DNA of 64,000 nt. It comes from Arthrobacter sp. B3I4. Lineage in GTDB: Bacteria > Actinomycetota > Actinomycetes > Actinomycetales > Micrococcaceae. A program made the translations under genes and the position numbers. The stretch covers positions 2,294,001 through 2,358,000 of the forward strand of contig NZ_JAUSYK010000001.1 in assembly GCF_030816855.1 (NCBI RefSeq). Direction: 5' to 3'. The notes under the pieces are model-generated. The model did no database searches, had not been told where the DNA came from, and saw only the letters and a program-made list of their open reading frames with translations. Numbering within the stretch: position 1 is the stretch's first letter; the number at the start of each line of letters is the position of its first letter. Of this stretch, positions 1 to 9,221 are shown in pieces.

Positions 1-1
1 C

Positions 2-856
2 ATCGCCGCCGAGATCAAGCAAGTGATTGACGACTCCGGCGTGGACCGCTCCAAGATCGCCGGACTCGGTGTCGCCTCGCCAGGGCCCATCGACCTGGTA
101 CACGGTGCCGTGGTGAATCCGCCGCTGCTACCGGGCTGGGAACGCGTTCCGCTCCGCGATGCCCTGGCCGCGGCGACCGGCCTGACCACGCTTTTGGACA
201 AGGACGCGACGGCCGCCGCCGTCGCCGAGACCTGGGCCGGCGGCCCCAGCGGATCCGGCAGCTTCGTTTTCGTGTACATGGGTACCGGGATAGGGTGCGG
301 CCTGGTCCTCAATGACGAGGTGCTCCGCGGGACCTCGGGAAATGCCGGGGAGATCGGCCACATCATGGTGGACCCTGACGGACCGCTGTGCGACTGCGGC
401 CGGCGCGGCTGTGTGAAGTCCTCCGCGATCCCGCAGGTCCTCGTCGCCCAGGCGGAGGCGGCCGGCGTACTGGATGGTTCCCCCGGGGACCGGAGCGCCC
501 CGGTGGTGCAGGAACGCTTCGCGGAACTTTGCGCGTTGGCTTACGGCGGCAACGAGGCGGCCTTGGACATTTTGCGGAAGTCGGCCGTGCTGGTCAGCCG
601 GGCCGTCTCCGCGGTCACCAACACCCTGGACGTGGACCGTGTGGTGTTCGGCGGCCCGTTCTGGACCTGCCTCGCACCGGCGTACCTCGAACTGGTTCCG
701 GGGCTGGTCGACGAACACAGCGATACGCGCAGGATCCACGGAATCGAGGTGGTGGGCACCGGCGTCGGCGACGACGTCGGAGCGATCGGGGCCGCCTGCC
801 TGGTGCTGGAGCACACCCTGGCGCCGCGCTCCCAGCGGCTTCTGCTCGAGGGCTAG
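2..856 (+). CDS. ROK-family sugar kinase/regulator, 5' end missing
   Basis: This gene enters the window from the left. The frame is open from base 2, so the N-terminus, with any ATP-binding motif or HTH domain, lies outside. The visible part has the ROK signature GxxxGEIGHxxV followed by the zinc-binding cluster CDCGRRGC, as in glucokinases, N-acetylmannosamine kinases and NagC/XylR-type repressors. The residue after GC is usually Leu-Glu and here reads Val-Lys, a small departure from the consensus. Whether it is a sugar kinase or a repressor cannot be decided without the N-terminus. It ends just before a hairpin shared with the convergent small gene. Confidence 0.85.
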   Translation: MAAEIKQVIDDSGVDRSKIAGLGVASPGPIDLVHGAVVNPPLLPGWERVPLRDALAAATGLTTLLDKDATAAAVAETWAGGPSGSGSFVFVYMGTGIGCGLVLNDEVLRGTSGNAGEIGHIMVDPDGPLCDCGRRGCVKSSAIPQVLVAQAEAAGVLDGSPGDRSAPVVQERFAELCALAYGGNEAALDILRKSAVLVSRAVSAVTNTLDVDRVVFGGPFWTCLAPAYLELVPGLVDEHSDTRRIHGIEVVGTGVGDDVGAIGAACLVLEHTLAPRSQRLLLEG

Positions 857-857
857 C

Positions 858-885
858 CGGCCGCCGGTAGTGAACCGGGCGGCCG
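858..885. terminator. Hairpin between convergent genes
   Basis: Arms CGGCCGCC (858-865) and GGCGGCCG (878-885) pair perfectly, with an inner GGT/ACC pairing closing the loop. It lies between the ends of the ROK gene and the convergent small gene. There is no clear T-tract, so it is a candidate bidirectional terminator only. Confidence 0.4.
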
Positions 886-904
886 TTGACGTCAGCGTTG
901 AGCC

Positions 905-1144
905 TCAGTCAATGTCCTCGAGGATGGTACCGAACGGGAGGGTGCTGTCCAGGTGGGCCTGGTGGTCGTGCGGATGGATCACCACCCGGACGCCGTGCAG
1001 CTTGTCGGCCGCCGACTGCATCAACACCGGCCGCACGGCTTTGACGACGCTCTCGCTCTGGCCGGCGAGATACTCCTGGTAACTGGCTGGAAGCTCGATC
1101 ATGCCCTCAGGATAGACCTGCACCGCGAAGCGTGGGGAGGGCAT
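905..1144 (-). CDS. Small hypothetical protein (79 aa)
   Basis: I do not recognise the family. It is a 79-residue soluble protein with no signal peptide or membrane segment and a C-terminal half rich in His and Asp (VVIHPHDHQAH). An internal ATG at 1102 (MIELPASYQEYL) is preceded by a GAGGG only 3 nt away and could be the true start. The upstream ATG has no visible Shine-Dalgarno. It is convergent with the ROK gene and in the same direction as the DUF2004-like gene upstream. Confidence 0.5.
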   Translation of the reverse strand: MPSPRFAVQVYPEGMIELPASYQEYLAGQSESVVKAVRPVLMQSAADKLHGVRVVIHPHDHQAHLDSTLPFGTILEDID

Positions 1145-1210
1145 TCACTCATCGACTGCTGGGCCCAAGCCCTTTTGACCCCTCAAGAGGACCGTTATGG
1201 AGCAGCCGGT

Positions 1211-1717
1211 TCAGGATTCCCAGAGGATCTCGTCGTCCACGACGCCGTCCTCGTCCGCGGAGGCCACGAGGAGCTCGTCGGTGAAGTGCGCGCCCAGGGT
1301 GAAGTCGAGCACGAAGTACCGCTCCGGCTGGCCCGGGAAGATCCCCACGTGGCCCAGCTTCAGCGCTTTCAGGAAGACCTGGTGGGTGAGCTCGGACTTG
1401 GTGTCGACGCCGAAGATCTGCTTTAGGTGTTCGGGCTTGATGACGTTGCAGTGGAAGCGGAGGTATTCCTGCGGGCTGCTGCCCTCCTGCTCCAGCTCCT
1501 CGGCAATCATCTCCCGGACCTGGTCCACGATTTCAGGCAGGAACCGCAGCCGGTAGTCGACCTTGTGCAGGGCGGCCTCGTCGAAGTGGTCGTGGGCGTT
1601 GACGTTAAGGTCAAGCTCCAGCGTCTGGCCGGCAAGTTCGTGTTTGGCGGCGAAGTTGTGGTCACGCCCGTGGTTGAGCTCGATCTCTCCGAAATGCCGG
1701 CTCGCTACCTTGCTCAT
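1211..1717 (-). CDS. DUF2004-like protein
   Basis: A cytoplasmic acidic protein of about 168 aa that resembles the DUF2004 family in its opening (SRHFGEIEL) and its YFVLDFTLG segment. No biochemical role is established for that family as far as I know. The frame is open up to 1765, but the start at 1717 (MSKVASRHF) was chosen because it begins just before the conserved-looking opening. It is divergent from the aldehyde dehydrogenase at 1816, so the roughly 100 bases between hold both promoters. Family assignment is from memory and moderate. Confidence 0.65.
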   Translation of the reverse strand: MSKVASRHFGEIELNHGRDHNFAAKHELAGQTLELDLNVNAHDHFDEAALHKVDYRLRFLPEIVDQVREMIAEELEQEGSSPQEYLRFHCNVIKPEHLKQIFGVDTKSELTHQVFLKALKLGHVGIFPGQPERYFVLDFTLGAHFTDELLVASADEDGVVDDEILWES

Positions 1718-1815
1718 GTCTTCAACATAGCCCTGAATACGGGCCCTTTCCAGCATCGGGGCCATTTACCCGATACCGGCCCCGGTAAAGGCCGGCGGAC
1801 CGGTAGATTGTTCGG

Positions 1816-3243
1816 ATGCAGACAGTAGCCGACACCGTTGCCCGCGCCCGAGAAGTCTTTGACAGTGGAACCACCCGCCCGCTGGCTTGGCGGCTGGAGC
1901 AGCTCGGCAACCTCCGGCGGATGCTGGTCGAGCGGCGCAGCGAGTTCGCCGCAGCGCTTGCCAGTGACCTCGGCAAGCATGAGACCGAGTCCCAGATGAC
2001 GGAGATCGGCTTTGTCACGGCGGAAGCCCTGCACCTGGAGAAACACCTGGAAGCGTGGCTGCGGCCGCGCCCGGTGTCCGTGCCGCTCGCCGTGCTGCCC
2101 GCGAAAGCCTGGACCCAGTTGACCCCGCTGGGCGTCGTGCTGGTCATCGGGCCCTGGAACTATCCGCTGCAGCTGGTGCTGGCACCCCTGGCCGGAGCCC
2201 TTGCTGCAGGCAACACCGTGGTGCTGAAGCCCAGCGAGCACGCCCCGGCGACCTCGGCCGCCCTGGCCCGCTGGGTCCCGGAGTACCTGCCCGGCGCCGC
2301 TTCCGTCGTCGAAGGCGGCATCCCCGAAACGTCGGCACTGCTGGCGGAGCGCTTTGACCACATCTTCTTCACCGGCGGGGAGGTGGCAGCCAAGGTGGTG
2401 ATGCGCGCCGCTGCCGAGCACCTGACCCCCGTCACCCTGGAGCTCGGCGGAAAGTCACCGGCCTACGTGGATGCGACGACGGACCTGGCGAAGGCCGCCA
2501 AACGGCTCGCCTGGGGCCGGTTCATGAACGCCGGACAGACCTGTGTGGCACCGGACTACATCCTCGCCACCGAGGACGTGCTGGCACCGCTGGAGCAAGA
2601 ACTGGTAAAGGCCATCCGCGCACTGTTCGGACCGGACTCGGCGCGCAGTGATTCCTACGGCCGGATCATCAACGACCGGCACTTCCAGCGCCTCGCCGGG
2701 CTCGCGGACAGCAGCACCGTGGTGCACGGCGGCGAGCGTGACGCCGCCAGCCGGCACTTCGCCCCCACGTTGCTCCGCCCGGCTCCCGGCGACGCGGTGA
2801 TGGCGGAGGAGATCTTCGGCCCGCTGCTGCCGCTGGTCCCGGTGAGCGGCGCGGACGAGGCGATCCGGACGATCAACGCCGGGCACAAGCCGCTGGCCCT
2901 CTACGTCTTCAGCGACGACGCCGACACCCGGCAGGCGTTCGCCGAACAGACCTCCTCGGGCGCGCTGTGCTTCGATGTTCCGGCCGCACACCTGACTGTT
3001 CCCGGCCTGCCGTTTGGCGGGGTGGGCAACAGCGGCATGGGCAATTACCACGGCGAGTACTCGCTGAAGACGTTCTCGCACGAGCGTTCCACCCTCTCGA
3101 AGCCGCTCTGGCCGGAGACCCTGGCGGTGATTTTCCCGCCGTACACCAAGGTCAAGCACCGGATCATCAGCACCCTCGTCTCGCCATCCGGAAAACTCAG
3201 CAAGAGGCTCGGCAGGAAGACCGGCAAGAAGACCGGGCAGTAG
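1816..3243 (+). CDS. Aldehyde dehydrogenase (NAD(P)+-dependent)
   Basis: It oxidises an aldehyde to the carboxylic acid with NAD(P)+. Diagnostic motifs are present: the active-site Cys243 in GQTCVAP, the general base Glu209 in LELGGKSP, the Rossmann-side GPWNYP and KPSE motifs, and FTGG. At 475 aa it is slightly short, like the class-3/fatty-aldehyde branch (ALDH3, YwdH, ConiferylDH) rather than the 490-500-aa ALDH2 type. The C-terminus is extended by a basic tail (KRLGRKTGKKTGQ). The substrate is not identifiable. A LysR regulator lies convergently downstream. Confidence 0.92.
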   Translation: MQTVADTVARAREVFDSGTTRPLAWRLEQLGNLRRMLVERRSEFAAALASDLGKHETESQMTEIGFVTAEALHLEKHLEAWLRPRPVSVPLAVLPAKAWTQLTPLGVVLVIGPWNYPLQLVLAPLAGALAAGNTVVLKPSEHAPATSAALARWVPEYLPGAASVVEGGIPETSALLAERFDHIFFTGGEVAAKVVMRAAAEHLTPVTLELGGKSPAYVDATTDLAKAAKRLAWGRFMNAGQTCVAPDYILATEDVLAPLEQELVKAIRALFGPDSARSDSYGRIINDRHFQRLAGLADSSTVVHGGERDAASRHFAPTLLRPAPGDAVMAEEIFGPLLPLVPVSGADEAIRTINAGHKPLALYVFSDDADTRQAFAEQTSSGALCFDVPAAHLTVPGLPFGGVGNSGMGNYHGEYSLKTFSHERSTLSKPLWPETLAVIFPPYTKVKHRIISTLVSPSGKLSKRLGRKTGKKTGQ

Positions 3244-3279
3244 TCCGGGCAGTTGCCAGCCCAGTGGGGCACCCGGGGT

Positions 3280-4200
3280 TCAGGGCCGGCGGGTGGTGCC
3301 GAGCTTGTGCAGTGTGTCCGAGAGCAGCTCCACGAACAGCTGGACCTGGGCCGTCTGTTTTTCCTTGGGCAGCAGCGCGAAGACGTTTCGCGCCAGCCGG
3401 ATTTCCGGGACGTCGAGGACCACGACGCCGTCGGGCTGGTGCAGCAGCGCCAGTTCCGGCACCAGCGCCGCCCCCAGCCCGGCGGCCGCCATCTCGAGGC
3501 TGGCGTGGAAGTCATCGCTGTTGGCGACCACCCGCGGGTGCAGGTTGCAGCTGGCGAAGAGCCGTTCGATCACCGTCGCATCGGAGGTGCCCGGGTGGTG
3601 CATGATCCAGGGCATGTCCGAGAGGTGGTCGGGGGCCACTTTGGAGCCCGGTCCGATACCCCAGCCCGCCGGCAGCACCACCCGGAAGTCGTCGTCGCCA
3701 ATCCACTGCCGGTTTATGGTGTGCGGCCATGCCAGACCGGATTGGCCCACCTGGTAGACCAGCGCCACGTCGAGCTCCCCACCGGCGCGCAGCCCCTGAA
3801 TGGTCTGGCCGGGTTCGGCCACTGACACCCGCAGCTCGATACCCAGCTTCTTCCACGCCGGGTTCTGCAGGATCCGGGGAAGCACGTAGGTCGCCAGGGA
3901 CGGGAAGATCCCCAGCCGGAGTTCCTGGCTGGCGCTGTTCTCGGTGCGGGCCGCCGCCGCCATCAGCGCATCGATGTCGGTGAGCACCTTGGCCGCGTGC
4001 CGGGTCATGACGACGGCGGCTTCGGTGGGGTGGATGCTGCGGGCTGAGCGCTGGAACAGGCCCACGCCGGTGTCCCGCTCCAGGGCAGACATCTGCTGGG
4101 AGACTGCCGATGCCGTGTAACCCAGCCGGGTGGCGGCCGCCGCAAACGAGCCCAACCGGACCACTTCAACCAGCGTTCGGAGGTGCACGGGGTTGATCAC
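3280..4200 (-). CDS. LysR-family transcriptional regulator
   Basis: About 306 aa. An N-terminal winged HTH (HLRTLVEVVRLGSFAAAATRL, then SAVSQQMSALERD) is followed by a periplasmic-binding-protein-like effector domain. The GTG at 4200 was preferred over the upstream ATG at 4260 because GAAGGG sits just before it and LysR proteins begin within a few residues of the HTH. Target and effector are unknown. The nearest candidates are the convergent aldehyde dehydrogenase and the divergent lipid operon at 4373. Confidence 0.9.
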   Translation of the reverse strand: MINPVHLRTLVEVVRLGSFAAAATRLGYTASAVSQQMSALERDTGVGLFQRSARSIHPTEAAVVMTRHAAKVLTDIDALMAAAARTENSASQELRLGIFPSLATYVLPRILQNPAWKKLGIELRVSVAEPGQTIQGLRAGGELDVALVYQVGQSGLAWPHTINRQWIGDDDFRVVLPAGWGIGPGSKVAPDHLSDMPWIMHHPGTSDATVIERLFASCNLHPRVVANSDDFHASLEMAAAGLGAALVPELALLHQPDGVVVLDVPEIRLARNVFALLPKEKQTAQVQLFVELLSDTLHKLGTTRRP

Positions 4201-4372
4201 GGTCGGCCCTTCGGTGGTTGCGGTGCGGCGGGAGCGGAATCCCGCTTCATTCTGGCACATTGGTCCTCAAGCAGCTGCGGGGAAATCAGACTCATCCGGC
4301 TGGCCAACGGTTACGAATCGCCCTTAGCAAGATCTTTCAGGACGATTCCGGCGAAGCAACAGGAGCAGACCA

Positions 4373-5806
4373 GTGCAGCAAGCAGCAAGCATCCCGGACG
4401 GACGGCGGGTTGCCGTGATTGGAAGCGGAGTGGCCGGCCTGACCGCGGCCTACGTCCTGAACCGGCGGGATGAGGTGACGGTGTTCGAGGCCGACGCCCG
4501 GCTGGGCGGCCACGCCCACACCCACGACGTCGGCCAGGCCGACGGGTCCGTGCTGGGCATCGACACCGGGTTCATCGTGCACAACGAACGGACCTACCCC
4601 ACCCTGCTGCGGCTCTTCCGGGACCTCGGGGTCCAGACCCAGGACTCGGAGATGAGCATGTCCATCCGCTGCGACGGCTGCGGGCTGGAATACGCCGGCG
4701 CCCGGGCCGGCGCTCGCGGCATCATCCCGCGGCCGTCCACCCTGTTGCGCGGCCGCTACCTGCTGATGCTGCTGGAGGTCACCCGCTTCTACCGTCGGGC
4801 CCGCGCCCTGCTCGCGGAGGCGGAGGCAGCCGGGGCCAGTGCGCCTGCACCCGAGCTGACCCTCGGCGAGTTCCTGGACCGGGAAAAGTTCAGCAGCTAC
4901 TTCATCGTCCACTTCATGACCCCGGTGGTGAGTGCCGTCTGGTCCTGCGACCCCACCACGGCTCTGGCGTATCCGGCCCGGTACCTCTTTACCTTCCTTG
5001 GCCACCACGGGCTCCTTGGCGTGAAAGGCTCCCCGCAGTGGCGCACCGTCACCGGCGGCTCTCGCAGCTACGTGGACAAAGTAGCCGCGACGCTGCCGGA
5101 CGTCCGGCTCTCCAGCCCGGTCGTCCGCGTCCGCCGCCACTCCGGCGGGGTGGAGATCACCACGCAGAGGGCGGCCGGTGGTGTACGTGCCGGCGGTGCA
5201 GTTGCCGGCACGGAGACGACGGAGAACTTCGACGCCGTCGTCATCGCCACACACCCGGCGCAGGCACTGCGGATGCTGGGCGATGCCTCCCCGGCCGAGC
5301 GCGAGGCGCTGGCCGGCATGCCGTACTCGGTCAACCACACCGTCTTCCACCGCGACGACGCGGTGCTGCCGGCCAGCGACAACGCCAAAGCCTCCTGGAA
5401 CTACCGGCTGCCGTCCTGCGACGCCCGCCCCGACCGGGTGCTGGTCAGCTACGACATGACCCGGCTGCAGCGGCTGGAACCGGCCGACGGCAAGCGCTAC
5501 ATTGTCAGTCTCGGCGAATCCGAACTGATCGGGGACGGCACGGTGCTGGAGCAGATGGTCTACGAACACCCGCAGTACACCCCCGATTCACTGCGCGCCC
5601 AGCAGCAGATCCTGGGCCTCGGCGACGGCCGGCTGGCCTTCGCCGGCGCCTACCACGGGTGGGGCTTCCACGAGGACGGCGCCCTCTCCGGAGTCCGCGC
5701 CGCCGCCAGGCTGGGACGCGAGTGGGAACCGGCCGGCATTCCTGAACTGCAGGACGCCGGACTGCAGGATGCCGCACCGCGGGCGGCCGCCCTGGAGGGC
5801 GCATGA
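4373..5806 (+). CDS. FAD-dependent oxidoreductase of the fatty-acid modification cluster
   Basis: An amine-oxidase-fold flavoprotein of 477 aa. It has the dinucleotide motif VIGSGVAGLTAAYVL near the N-terminus, an acidic residue ending the second strand (VFEAD), and a C-terminal FAD-contacting segment (LAFAGAYHGWGFHEDG). First gene of a four-gene operon with DUF1365 and two CFA-synthase-like methyltransferases. The same gene set occurs in proteobacteria, where it is tied to modified (methylated or furan) fatty acids and singlet-oxygen responses, so a redox step on phospholipid acyl chains is inferred. The start is GTG, preceded by an AGGAG ribosome-binding site. The stop overlaps the next ATG. 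Confidence 0.88.
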   Translation: MQQAASIPDGRRVAVIGSGVAGLTAAYVLNRRDEVTVFEADARLGGHAHTHDVGQADGSVLGIDTGFIVHNERTYPTLLRLFRDLGVQTQDSEMSMSIRCDGCGLEYAGARAGARGIIPRPSTLLRGRYLLMLLEVTRFYRRARALLAEAEAAGASAPAPELTLGEFLDREKFSSYFIVHFMTPVVSAVWSCDPTTALAYPARYLFTFLGHHGLLGVKGSPQWRTVTGGSRSYVDKVAATLPDVRLSSPVVRVRRHSGGVEITTQRAAGGVRAGGAVAGTETTENFDAVVIATHPAQALRMLGDASPAEREALAGMPYSVNHTVFHRDDAVLPASDNAKASWNYRLPSCDARPDRVLVSYDMTRLQRLEPADGKRYIVSLGESELIGDGTVLEQMVYEHPQYTPDSLRAQQQILGLGDGRLAFAGAYHGWGFHEDGALSGVRAAARLGREWEPAGIPELQDAGLQDAAPRAAALEGA

Positions 5807-6534
5807 GCAGCAACACAGCGATCTACCGGACCTCGATAGGCCACGTGCGGCAGACGCCGCTGCGCAACACCTTCACCTACCGCAGTTACAGCTGGTACGT
5901 CGACGTCGATAGCCTGCCCAGGCTGCCGCGCTGGCTTGCCCCGCTGGCCGGGTTCTCCGCCGCGGACCATCTCGGCGATCCGGCCGGGACGCTGCGCGGC
6001 AACGTTGAAGCCTACCTGGCCACGCAGGGGATCACGCTCGACGGCGGCCGGATCACCATGCTGGCCGGCGCGCGCGTCTTCGGCCACGTCTTCAACCCGC
6101 TCAGCCTGTTCTGGTGCCACGACGCCGACGGGGCACTGCGCTGCGTGGTCGCTGAAGTCCACAACACCTACGGCGAACGGCACTGCTACCTGCTTGAGAC
6201 CGACGCGGCGGGCCGGGCCACCGTGCCCAAAGCGTTTTACGTCTCGCCGTTCAACGACGTCGATGGCCGGTACCGGATGAAGCTGCCCGAGCCGGCCGAA
6301 CGTCTCGCCGTCTCCATCGTGCTGGAACGCGACGGCCAAAAGCCTTTCGTCGCCACGATGGACGGCGTCCGCAGCGAAGCCACCGTACCGAACGTCCTGG
6401 CAGCGGCGCTCGCCGTCCCGCTGGCGCCGCTGCGGGTCGCAGTGCAGATCCGCTGGCAGGGAATCAAGCTTTGGGCGCGCCGGCTGCCCGTTATCAAAAG
6501 ACCACACCACCCCTCACAGGAGGCAGTCCAGTGA
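5803..6534 (+). CDS. DUF1365-family protein
   Basis: A 243-aa member of DUF1365, recognisable from the opening (AIYRTSIGHVRQTPLRNTF), FGHVFNPLSLFWCHD, EVHNTYGERHCYLL and KAFYVSPFNDVDGRY. The family almost always sits between an FAD oxidoreductase and a CFA-like methyltransferase, as here. Its biochemical role is unclear, and it may work with the flavoprotein on acyl chains. It starts in an ATGA overlap with the upstream gene, and its stop overlaps the next GTG, indicating translational coupling. Confidence 0.88.
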   Translation: MSSNTAIYRTSIGHVRQTPLRNTFTYRSYSWYVDVDSLPRLPRWLAPLAGFSAADHLGDPAGTLRGNVEAYLATQGITLDGGRITMLAGARVFGHVFNPLSLFWCHDADGALRCVVAEVHNTYGERHCYLLETDAAGRATVPKAFYVSPFNDVDGRYRMKLPEPAERLAVSIVLERDGQKPFVATMDGVRSEATVPNVLAAALAVPLAPLRVAVQIRWQGIKLWARRLPVIKRPHHPSQEAVQ

Positions 6535-7925
6535 CCATGACCGAAGCGACCGGATCCCCGACCGGTTCCCCAGAACGATTCCTGGCGACGGAAACCACGA
6601 CGCCGGCCGTGCCCTACACCGTTCCGCAGCCACCGGCCGTCATTGATGCCGCAGTCTGGCCCAGCATCGCCGCCGTGCCCTCAAGCCTGAAGGCCCGGCT
6701 GGCCGGCCGGGTCGCGGACATGATCTTCCGTGCCGCCGTGCGCAGCCTCCCGCTGGAGGTCCGCTTCCCGGACGGCACCGTCCTGGGTAAGGGCGCATCC
6801 GGCCAGCCGGCGTCGGGCGGCCGGTACCCGGTCATGACGATGAACCGTCCCGAGGTCTTCGCCGCCCGGCTTGGCGACAGCGGACTCATCGGCCTGGGCG
6901 AGTCGTATATGGCCGGCGACTGGGACGCCGATGACCTGACCGCCGTGATGGAAGTCTTCGCCGCCCGGGTCGGCAACCTTGTTCCCGAGCCACTGCAGAA
7001 GCTGCGCGGCCTCTACCTGCCGCGCACGCCGCGCACCGAGCGCAACACCGAGCAGAACACCCGCTCGAACATCTCCCGGCACTATGACCTGTCCAACGAG
7101 CTCTTCGCCACGTTCCTGGACAGCACCATGACGTACTCCAGTGCGCTCTTTCCGGAAAGCGGTGACGCGCTGCGGCAGGTCGCCTGGGACGGCCTGGCCG
7201 CGGCACAGCAGGCGAAGATCGACCGGCTGCTGGACAAGGCAGGCGTCACGGCCGGCACCCGGGTGCTGGAAATCGGCACCGGCTGGGGCGAACTCGCCCT
7301 CCGCGCCGCGGCCCGCGGCGCGACGGTTTACTCGGTGACCCTGTCCAGCGAGCAGCAGGAACTGGCCCGCAAACGCGTCGCCGACGCCGGCTACACCGAC
7401 GCGGTCACCATTGAGCTCAAGGACTACCGGGCGGTGGAAGGCGAGTACGACGCCGTCGTGTCCGTGGAGATGATCGAGGCGGTCGGCTACGAATATTGGG
7501 CCACCTACTTCCAGACCATCGAACGGGTGCTGGCCCCCGGCGGGAAAGTCGCGATCCAGGCCATCACCATCGGCCACGACCGGCTGATCGCCACCCGGAC
7601 CAGCTACACCTGGGTGCACAAATACATCTTCCCCGGCGGTGTCATCCCGTCGGTCCGGGCGATCGAGGAGATCACCGAGAAGCAGACCGGCCTCCGGGTC
7701 CGGGAACGCCTCGCCATGGGCGAGCACTACGCCCAGACCCTGCGGCTCTGGGAGGAACGCTTCATGGCCCGTGGCGAAGAGGTCCGCGCCCTAGGCTTCG
7801 ACGAGGTCTTCCAGCGGATGTGGCTGTTCTACCTGTGCTACTCCCGCGCCGGCTTCGAGACCGGCTACCTGAACGTGCAGCAGATCGTGCTGGACAAGGT
7901 TGCCTCGAAGCGAGCCGCAGCATGA
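6531..7925 (+). CDS. Cyclopropane-fatty-acyl-phospholipid synthase-family methyltransferase (first copy)
   Basis: A SAM-dependent methyltransferase of about 464 aa acting on unsaturated acyl chains of phospholipids. The N-terminal domain carries GLGESYMAGDWD. The CFA signature NISRHYDLSNELF and YSSALF follow, then the SAM motif VLEIGTGWGELALRAA and the SVEMIEAVG segment. The GTG at 6531 was chosen because CAGGAGG lies 7 nt upstream, although an ATG at 6537 is also possible. It is coupled to DUF1365 (GTGA) and to the second copy (ATGA). It may make cyclopropane or methyl-branched chains. The sequence does not decide between them. Confidence 0.88.
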   Translation: MTMTEATGSPTGSPERFLATETTTPAVPYTVPQPPAVIDAAVWPSIAAVPSSLKARLAGRVADMIFRAAVRSLPLEVRFPDGTVLGKGASGQPASGGRYPVMTMNRPEVFAARLGDSGLIGLGESYMAGDWDADDLTAVMEVFAARVGNLVPEPLQKLRGLYLPRTPRTERNTEQNTRSNISRHYDLSNELFATFLDSTMTYSSALFPESGDALRQVAWDGLAAAQQAKIDRLLDKAGVTAGTRVLEIGTGWGELALRAAARGATVYSVTLSSEQQELARKRVADAGYTDAVTIELKDYRAVEGEYDAVVSVEMIEAVGYEYWATYFQTIERVLAPGGKVAIQAITIGHDRLIATRTSYTWVHKYIFPGGVIPSVRAIEEITEKQTGLRVRERLAMGEHYAQTLRLWEERFMARGEEVRALGFDEVFQRMWLFYLCYSRAGFETGYLNVQQIVLDKVASKRAAA

Positions 7926-9151
7926 CCGGCGCGCTGGCAAGCACCATCGCCGAGGTCCTGCGCCCGGTGGTGGGCGGGGACCTGCCGGTCCGGCTGGTTG
8001 TGTGGGACGGCAGCGAGGCCGGACCGGCCGGGGCTCCGGTGGTCCGGCTCACTTCGCCGAACGCTATCCGCCGGCTGCTCTGGGCGCCGGGGGAGCTGGG
8101 CGCGGCGCAGGCTTACGTCACCGGGGAGCTGGACGTCGACGGCGACCTCAACTCCGCGCTCGAGCACCTGTGGAAGGTGGTCCGGGACCGCGGCCTGTCC
8201 GGCATCCGCCCCACCCCTGCGGTGGTCGCCGGCGTGGCCCGGATCGCGAAGGCCGCCGGAGCCCTCGGCGCCCCGCCGGCGCCGCCGGCCAGCCAGGCCC
8301 AGGTGAAGGGCCGGCTGCACAGCCTGATCCGCGACCGCGCCGCCATCAGCCACCACTATGACCTCAGCAATGACTTCTACTCGCTGATCCTTGATCCGCA
8401 GATGGCCTACTCCAGCGGATACTGGACGGACTCGTCCGAAGGCTACGGGCTGGAGGACGCCCAGCGGGACAAACTCGATCTGGTCTGCCGCAAGATCGGG
8501 CTCAAGCCCGGGATGCGGCTGCTCGACGTCGGCTGCGGCTGGGGTTCGCTGAGCCTGCACGCGGCGCAGTACTACGGCGTCGACGTCGTCGGCGTCACGC
8601 TCTCCGTGGAGCAGAAAGCGTTCATCGACGCGCGGATTAAGGAACGCGGGCTCGAGGGGCACGTCGAGATCCGGGTGCAGGACTACCGCGAGATCCCCGA
8701 CGGCCCGTTCGACGCCGTCGCCTCGATCGAGATGGGCGAGCACGTCGGGCAGCGGAACTACCCGGTGTACGCCGCCGCGCTGTGCTCCAACGTGGTCCCC
8801 GGCGGCCGCGTGCTGGTGCAGCAGATGTCCCGGCACGGCAAGCACCCCGGCGGCGGCCCGTTCATTGAATCCTTCATCGCCCCGGACATGCACATGCGCC
8901 CGGTCGGGGAGACGCTGGAGTTCCTGGAGGCCGCGGGCCTGGAGATCGAGGGTGTGCAGGGGATGCGCCGCGACTACGTCCGCACCCTTGAGGCCTGGTT
9001 CGCCCGCTTCGAGCAGAACCACGACGACGCCGTCGAGATGATGGGCAAGGAGATTGCCCGGGTGTGGCGGCTGTACCTTGTCGGCGCGCTAAGAAGTTTC
9101 GCCGAGGGTCGGATGGGAGTGGACCAGATCCTCTGCAGCCGGCCGGAGTAG
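7922..9151 (+). CDS. Cyclopropane-fatty-acyl-phospholipid synthase-family methyltransferase (second copy)
   Basis: A 409-aa paralogue of the preceding gene. It has AAQAYVTGELDVDGD in the N-terminal domain, ISHHYDLSNDFY, AYSSGYW, the SAM site LLDVGCGWGSLSLHAAQYYG and the catalytic-region EMGEHVG. It carries the classical Cys-Gly in the SAM motif where the first copy has Gly-Thr. The ATG at 7922 overlaps the upstream stop and is the natural start, although the frame is open far upstream. Two tandem CFA-type enzymes suggest sequential or substrate-specialised methylation. A strong hairpin follows. Confidence 0.88.
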   Translation: MTGALASTIAEVLRPVVGGDLPVRLVVWDGSEAGPAGAPVVRLTSPNAIRRLLWAPGELGAAQAYVTGELDVDGDLNSALEHLWKVVRDRGLSGIRPTPAVVAGVARIAKAAGALGAPPAPPASQAQVKGRLHSLIRDRAAISHHYDLSNDFYSLILDPQMAYSSGYWTDSSEGYGLEDAQRDKLDLVCRKIGLKPGMRLLDVGCGWGSLSLHAAQYYGVDVVGVTLSVEQKAFIDARIKERGLEGHVEIRVQDYREIPDGPFDAVASIEMGEHVGQRNYPVYAAALCSNVVPGGRVLVQQMSRHGKHPGGGPFIESFIAPDMHMRPVGETLEFLEAAGLEIEGVQGMRRDYVRTLEAWFARFEQNHDDAVEMMGKEIARVWRLYLVGALRSFAEGRMGVDQILCSRPE

Positions 9152-9176
9152 CCGGCGGGGCATAAATAACGGCACA

Positions 9177-9206
9177 GAAGGCGGGTACCGGAAGGTGCCC
9201 GCCTTC
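9177..9206 (+). terminator. Rho-independent-type hairpin closing the CFA operon
   Basis: GAAGGCGGGTACC and GGTGCCCGCCTTC form a 13-bp stem with one G-U pair around a GGAA tetraloop, 25 nt after the stop codon, followed by TCTGT. The T-tract is weak, as is usual in high-GC actinobacteria. Confidence 0.75.
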
Positions 9207-9221
9207 TCTGTGCTCTCGCCC

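Noticed and set aside
7496..7921. Longer N-terminus for the second CFA-type methyltransferase
   Set aside because: The extra frame lies wholly inside the first methyltransferase gene and encodes low-complexity text. The ATGA-overlap start at 7922 is natural.
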